Shown in pieces: positions 13,315 through 16,317 of a stretch of DNA of 16,317 nt. Positions within the stretch are counted from its first letter, which is position 1. Every line of letters begins with the position of its first letter. The translations under genes were made by a program, and so were the position numbers. The stretch is from JBFMFR01 sp040752025 (GTDB lineage: Bacteria > Chloroflexota > Anaerolineae > Anaerolineales > UBA4823): NCBI GenBank assembly GCA_040752025.1, contig JBFMFR010000079.1, forward strand, positions 1-16,317, given 5' to 3'. Below the pieces are notes generated by a model. It had not been told where the DNA came from and did not search any database. It worked only from the letters and a program-made list of their open reading frames with translations.

Positions 13315-13818
13315 CTAAAGGAAGGCCAGATATGGCTGATATGGGTTCGTCGCGTGTGGCGGTATGACGTGGTGCTCTCCGTTCAGGACGCGCCTTGCGA
13401 TCCACTCACAAAACTCGTCGAATGGCTCGTTGAAATCTGCCATCTCGGCCAGCGAAAAATAGGCGGCTTTGTCTGTTTCCTGGTTGTCCGGTTTGGGTTC
13501 GCCGCTGATAGGGTGGCATAGGAAAATGATGTAGAGGCGTGCTTCCCCTCGGCTGCTATGATTCTGGATACCCAATAGCCCCTCCACCTTGACGATGACG
13601 CCCGCCTCCTCTTGCGTTTCGCGGATGGCTGCCAACTCTGGTGGTTCGAGAGACCCGTCGGGCCTGTTGCCTTCCACAAAGCCCCAGGGCAGACTCCATT
13701 TGCCTTTCAAACCGCCATAGGTTTGCCTTACGAAAAGGATTTTGTTCTTGTGGAGTACCACAGCGCCCACGCAAAGCGTGAGGCGGGGCGGAGAGAAGGT
13801 TTTTTGATGGGTATTCAT
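13315..13818 (-). CDS. Nudix hydrolase
   Basis: A 167-residue Nudix-fold protein. The box is present but stretched: G46, then E58, then R66-E67 and E70-E71-A72-G73. The family pattern has five residues between the first Gly and the first Glu; here there are eleven, an insertion of six (NRPDGS region). The distal part is exact (E-x7-REtqEEaGV), so metal binding is intact. Nudix enzymes cleave nucleoside diphosphates linked to another group; the substrate is not determined. The N-terminal strand (LTLCVGAVVLHKNKILFVRQ) is typical. The ATG at 13818 overlaps the stop of the alpha/beta hydrolase gene by four bases, so the two are coupled. GGAG lies 14 bases upstream, too far to act alone, which supports coupling. 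Confidence 0.93.
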   Translation of the reverse strand: MNTHQKTFSPPRLTLCVGAVVLHKNKILFVRQTYGGLKGKWSLPWGFVEGNRPDGSLEPPELAAIRETQEEAGVIVKVEGLLGIQNHSSRGEARLYIIFLCHPISGEPKPDNQETDKAAYFSLAEMADFNEPFDEFCEWIARRVLNGEHHVIPPHATNPYQPYLAFL

Positions 13819-14591
13819 TTTGCTTGCATGAACTCCAGCAGGATGGGCAGGACGGTGTCGATCTCGTAGAAGACCTGCCCGTGATCCAGGCCCTCGAGCA
13901 GGCGCGCCTGCACTTTCGTCCCCGCCAGGGCCTCCCGGTATTCGGCGTAGCTATCCATGACATTGGGGTCTTCCGCGCCCACCAACCACAGCGTTGGGCA
14001 GCGGAACCCGGCCGGGTCGACGGCCGGCCACCCAGCCATGGCCGGGCCCCAGCCCAGCATGGCGGCCACGTTGACATTGGCCAGGAGCTCCCGGTCTCGC
14101 TCGGAGAGCGAGTCCAGATCCAGGCGTCCCTCGGCCTGCGCCTGCAAGATGGGCGGCCAATGTTCGCAGAAGGCGAGCACTTCCTGGCGTATTTTCTCAG
14201 TAGCTCCTGGGCCCAGCACGGCGCTCATCAGCGCCAGCCGGTCGATGCGCTCGGACTGGATGCCCAGGTAGCGGCTGATCTTGCTGCCGTAGGAGATGCT
14301 CCACAGGCTGAAGCGCTGCGCACCGCAGGCATCGGCCACGGCCAGGATATCCTGGTGCTGCTTGGCCAGGGTATAGTCGGCCGGGTCGCTGGACAGGGCG
14401 CTCTCGCCGTGGCCGCGCAGGTCGAGGGTGATGACGGTGAAGCGGTCGCGCAGGCGCTCGACGTAGCCGGCCTCCTGCCAATCCAGGCGCGAGCCGCCCC
14501 CGCCGTGCACCAGGACGAGCGCCGGGCCAGCGCCGCTGCACTCGTAGGCGATGCGCGTGCCATCGGGCGAGGTGACGAAAGAGGTGTTCAT
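13815..14591 (-). CDS. alpha/beta hydrolase
   Basis: A 258-residue single-domain hydrolase. It has an oxyanion loop HGGGGS (29-34), the strand/loop TLDLRGHGES (55-64), the nucleophile elbow S98-I-S100-Y-G102, acid D208 (LVGAEDPN) and His H237 (EGLDHG). The elbow is unusual in having Ser where the first Gly of GxSxG is expected (S-x-S-x-G). The closest functional classes are esterases, lactonases and peptidase-type hydrolases; the substrate cannot be told. AAGGAG lies seven bases before the ATG. The gene is coupled to the Nudix gene through a 4-base overlap and lies 120 bases after the condensation-domain gene. Confidence 0.92.
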   Translation of the reverse strand: MNTSFVTSPDGTRIAYECSGAGPALVLVHGGGGSRLDWQEAGYVERLRDRFTVITLDLRGHGESALSSDPADYTLAKQHQDILAVADACGAQRFSLWSISYGSKISRYLGIQSERIDRLALMSAVLGPGATEKIRQEVLAFCEHWPPILQAQAEGRLDLDSLSERDRELLANVNVAAMLGWGPAMAGWPAVDPAGFRCPTLWLVGAEDPNVMDSYAEYREALAGTKVQARLLEGLDHGQVFYEIDTVLPILLEFMQAK

Positions 14592-14711
14592 GAGCTGCTC
14601 CTTTGGGTGAGTTGGGTTGCCACGTTCAATTTACCCCTGGAGCGCGGCGAAAGTTCGAAATCTGCCTTCACCCTTCAAACGCATCTGAAATCCACACCTG
14701 CCGGTCTGTTT

Positions 14712-16115
14712 CTAGCCGGCGAGCAGGTATTCCAGGGCTTTGTCTCTGATATTGCCTGCCGTTTGCATGTCCAGCGCTTCCCGGGCGAATTCGAGCACCA
14801 GGCTGAGTTTGCCGGCGCAGGTCACCGCTCCCAGGACCAGGTTGACGTTCACCAGGGGGAAGGCGCCGCCGGGGTGCAGGATCAGGCGATCCAGCTCCAG
14901 CGCGCCGTACTTCCTGGGGAAGTCCATGCGGGTGAGGTTGGTCACCGCCGTCCCGATGTGCTGCCTCTCGAGCGAATCCATCTTCTCGCGCTTCAGGATG
15001 GTCGCCACAACATCGTCTTTCTGGCTGAAAGCGGCCAGCTTAGCATGCCTGGCGGCCTGCGCCGGGACAAGCCCGCCCAGTTTCTTGAAGTTGAGCGCTT
15101 CCAGGATGGCCGGTTCGAGATAGAACCAGGAGAGAAACTCTTTGAAAAGGTTCTTGTCGGTGAACAGGGGCCTGGCTTTACGATGGAAACGGCGCGCATT
15201 TTCCCAGAAGCTTTCGCTTTCGTCGTACCTGTATTTCAAGGTCACAGAACCGGCGTAGAAGCCCATAGCCTCCCCGGGCGGGCTGGGGAGCCGGTCTCTC
15301 AGGCTGCCGGCGATGAAGATGCTCGAATGAAAGGGTCGGGGACCTTGCACGCTAACCTGGGCGCCCGCGAAGGCAATCGCCAGGGCAGAATTGACCGTGA
15401 CCCCTTCTGCCCGGCAGCGCTCGACCAGAGCGGTGGTTTCGGCCTCGGACAGTTCGACCGGGATCATCTCGTGATGGAAGTGCTGCCAATAGGCTGCGGC
15501 GAGGTCTCTGTAATCCTCCTGGTCGAAGTAGGTTGGGTCTGCCTGCCACTGGCGGTTGATGCGCTGGATGAAGTACCTGACCAGCCCGCTTTGCGAGAGG
15601 CCCTGTGGGAGGTTGTCCAGGTCGATGGGATGCGGGTCGGGCAGCGCTTCCACTACTCGGGCCGGGTCGCCAAGCTGGAGCAGGATATCGCGGGCCAGGT
15701 ACGCCAGGGACAGCCCGTCGCACAGGATGTGGTGGCATAGGATGACCAGCTCGGAGATCGCCGGGGAGTAAACCAGGATGAAGCGGATGGCCGGCTGCTG
15801 CTCGAATTCGAAGGGGACCTGGCTGGCTTCCTGCTGCACTTGCATCCAGTGCTCATCGGACTCCCGGGCCACGACCTCCACCGGGATGTCCCCAGCCCCC
15901 TCTGAGGTGAAGTACGGAGTGTGTTCGTGGTCCTCGCGGATGCGCACCCTGAGGTGGGTGTGCCGGCGCTGCACCTGCAAGATGGCCTGGCGCAGCGCTT
16001 GCTCGGTGACGCTCCCTTTGATGCGGGCGACCATGGTCACCAGCGAGAAAGGGGAGCGCGTGAACAGGCGCTCTACCCGGGTGATTTTCCTTTCGAAGAT
16101 TGGGGTTTCTGGCAT
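14712..16115 (-). CDS. stand-alone condensation-domain acyltransferase
   Basis: A 467-residue protein of the condensation/acyltransferase (CoA-dependent or NRPS C-domain) superfamily, about the length of one C domain. The catalytic motif HHxxxDG is exact (H128-H129-I-L-C-D133-G134). Other features fit: an N-terminal strand/helix region with LRQAILQVQRRHTHLRVRI and a second subdomain from about residue 210 with VTVNSALAIAFAGAQ and IFIAGSLRDRLP. No adenylation or carrier domain is attached and no NRPS/PKS genes are adjacent, so it is more like a PapA5-type or other free-standing acyltransferase acting on a lipid, alcohol or amine. The ribosome site is poor (AAAGGTC about ten bases upstream). 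An IS end lies 77 bases upstream and may have displaced the native promoter. Confidence 0.88.
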   Translation of the reverse strand: MPETPIFERKITRVERLFTRSPFSLVTMVARIKGSVTEQALRQAILQVQRRHTHLRVRIREDHEHTPYFTSEGAGDIPVEVVARESDEHWMQVQQEASQVPFEFEQQPAIRFILVYSPAISELVILCHHILCDGLSLAYLARDILLQLGDPARVVEALPDPHPIDLDNLPQGLSQSGLVRYFIQRINRQWQADPTYFDQEDYRDLAAAYWQHFHHEMIPVELSEAETTALVERCRAEGVTVNSALAIAFAGAQVSVQGPRPFHSSIFIAGSLRDRLPSPPGEAMGFYAGSVTLKYRYDESESFWENARRFHRKARPLFTDKNLFKEFLSWFYLEPAILEALNFKKLGGLVPAQAARHAKLAAFSQKDDVVATILKREKMDSLERQHIGTAVTNLTRMDFPRKYGALELDRLILHPGGAFPLVNVNLVLGAVTCAGKLSLVLEFAREALDMQTAGNIRDKALEYLLAG

Positions 16116-16209
16116 TTTTTGTTTGACCTTTTGATTGCTACTTTGGTTTAGTGGCAGTTATGGATGAAGGTGAGGAGGACGGCTAATTTCAGAACCTGTC
16201 TGAAAAGTC

Positions 16210-16286
16210 TTGACTGTCGGCCATAGGTTGAGTAAGTTATGGGTATGACCAACCAAATATACCCAACCGATATGACCGACAGTCAA
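16210..16286 (+). promoter_or_regulatory. long imperfect hairpin over the transposase start
   Basis: TTGACTGTCGGCCATA (16210-16225) pairs with TATGACCGACAGTCAA (16271-16286) at 15 of 16 positions. Inside it GGTT (16226-16229) can pair with AACC (16265-16268), and GGGTAT (16241-16246) with ATACCC (16259-16264). The ATG (16239) lies within the structure. Confidence 0.5.
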
Positions 16287-16317
16287 TGGAATTGTATCAA
16301 AGAACTGGTGCCAGCGG
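16239..16317 (+). CDS. IS5-family transposase, N-terminal fragment
   Basis: The first 26 codons, MGMTNQIYPTDMTDSQWNCI followed by KELVPA, match the opening of IS5-family (IS427-like, DUF4096) transposases, which typically read 'YPTDLTD.QW..I..LLP'. The frame is open to the window edge. The native start may be this ATG or the in-frame ATG two codons on. No good Shine-Dalgarno site precedes it, and the start lies in a hairpin, consistent with the low expression typical of transposases. The DDE catalytic residues lie outside the window. Confidence 0.75.
   Translation, partial: MGMTNQIYPTDMTDSQWNCIKELVPA

Larger units (their letters stand above)
16192..16317 (+). mobile_element. left end of an IS5-family insertion sequence (partial)
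   Basis: A transposase start follows within 50 bases of GAACCTGTCTGAAAAGTC (from 16192), which is typical of IS5-group ends. The other end is outside the window, so the exact border and target duplication cannot be fixed. Confidence 0.65.

Noticed and set aside
14700..14725. GCCGG/CCGGC dyad at the acyltransferase stop as terminator
   Set aside because: The stem is only five base pairs and no T-run follows on the minus strand.
13824..15740. Very long plus-strand open frame (638 codons)
   Set aside because: It spans the antisense of two different genes and the spacer between them. It shows no domain, while both minus-strand genes have exact catalytic motifs.
1..16317. CRISPR array, tRNA or rRNA
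   Set aside because: No regularly spaced identical repeats and no cloverleaf or rRNA-like segments were seen on reading the window.

Overview
The window looks like a chromosomal accessory stretch from a Chloroflexota (Anaerolineae-like) bacterium, probably uncultured. This is inferred from style, not from a marker gene: a WD40-type lipoprotein with a Pro/Thr-rich linker, a small acidic protein resembling DUF6922, degenerate intergenic repeats of the 'CCGCAGATGNACGCAGATT' and 'ACCGCAAAG..CGC' types, and high-GC genes. The first ~0.9 kb is clearly more AT-rich than the rest. No ribosomal, tRNA, CRISPR or phage structural genes were seen.

Layout. (1) 1-880: a possible terminator of an off-window gene, a 45-residue single-helix membrane protein and a tandem ACT-domain protein, both minus strand. 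(2) 996-3700: a structured, repeat-rich spacer, a large lipoprotein beta-propeller and a small DUF6922-like gene that appears to be transcribed leaderless. (3) 3724-5415: a plus-strand flavin-reductase-like protein with its own promoter, convergent with a minus-strand pair (isoprenylcysteine/phospholipid methyltransferase-like, then TIGR04076-like). (4) 5450-6138: two decayed genes, a TetR regulator without its DNA-binding domain and a frameshifted, C-terminally truncated DUF4260 protein, wedged between intact genes. (5) 6149-10276: a five-gene minus-strand operon that reads as a copper-handling unit: a Met-rich membrane protein with a zinc ribbon, a double zinc ribbon protein, a Tat-exported lipoprotein multicopper oxidase with a CueO-like metal site, an OmpR-type response regulator and a sensor kinase whose short external loop is Met-rich. 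The oxidase and the kinase share the 8-residue string MGMMMGGA. (6) 10376-10507: a MITE-like element with imperfect ~32-bp inverted ends, upstream of the copper operon. (7) 10544-13258: a three-gene minus-strand operon behind a strong sigma70-type promoter: a bitopic protein with an external beta domain and C-terminal coiled coil, a polytopic membrane protein and a SAM-dependent methyltransferase; function unknown. (8) 13315-16115: a translationally coupled alpha/beta hydrolase and Nudix hydrolase, preceded by a stand-alone condensation-domain acyltransferase. (9) 16192-end: the left end of an IS5-family insertion sequence, with the transposase start inside a long imperfect hairpin.

The best-supported functional story is the copper operon: sensor, regulator, periplasmic oxidase and two small zinc-ribbon proteins in one transcript. 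The most unusual unknown is the three-gene operon at 10544-13170. The clearest evidence of genome remodelling is the TetR/DUF4260 remnant together with the repeats and the IS.
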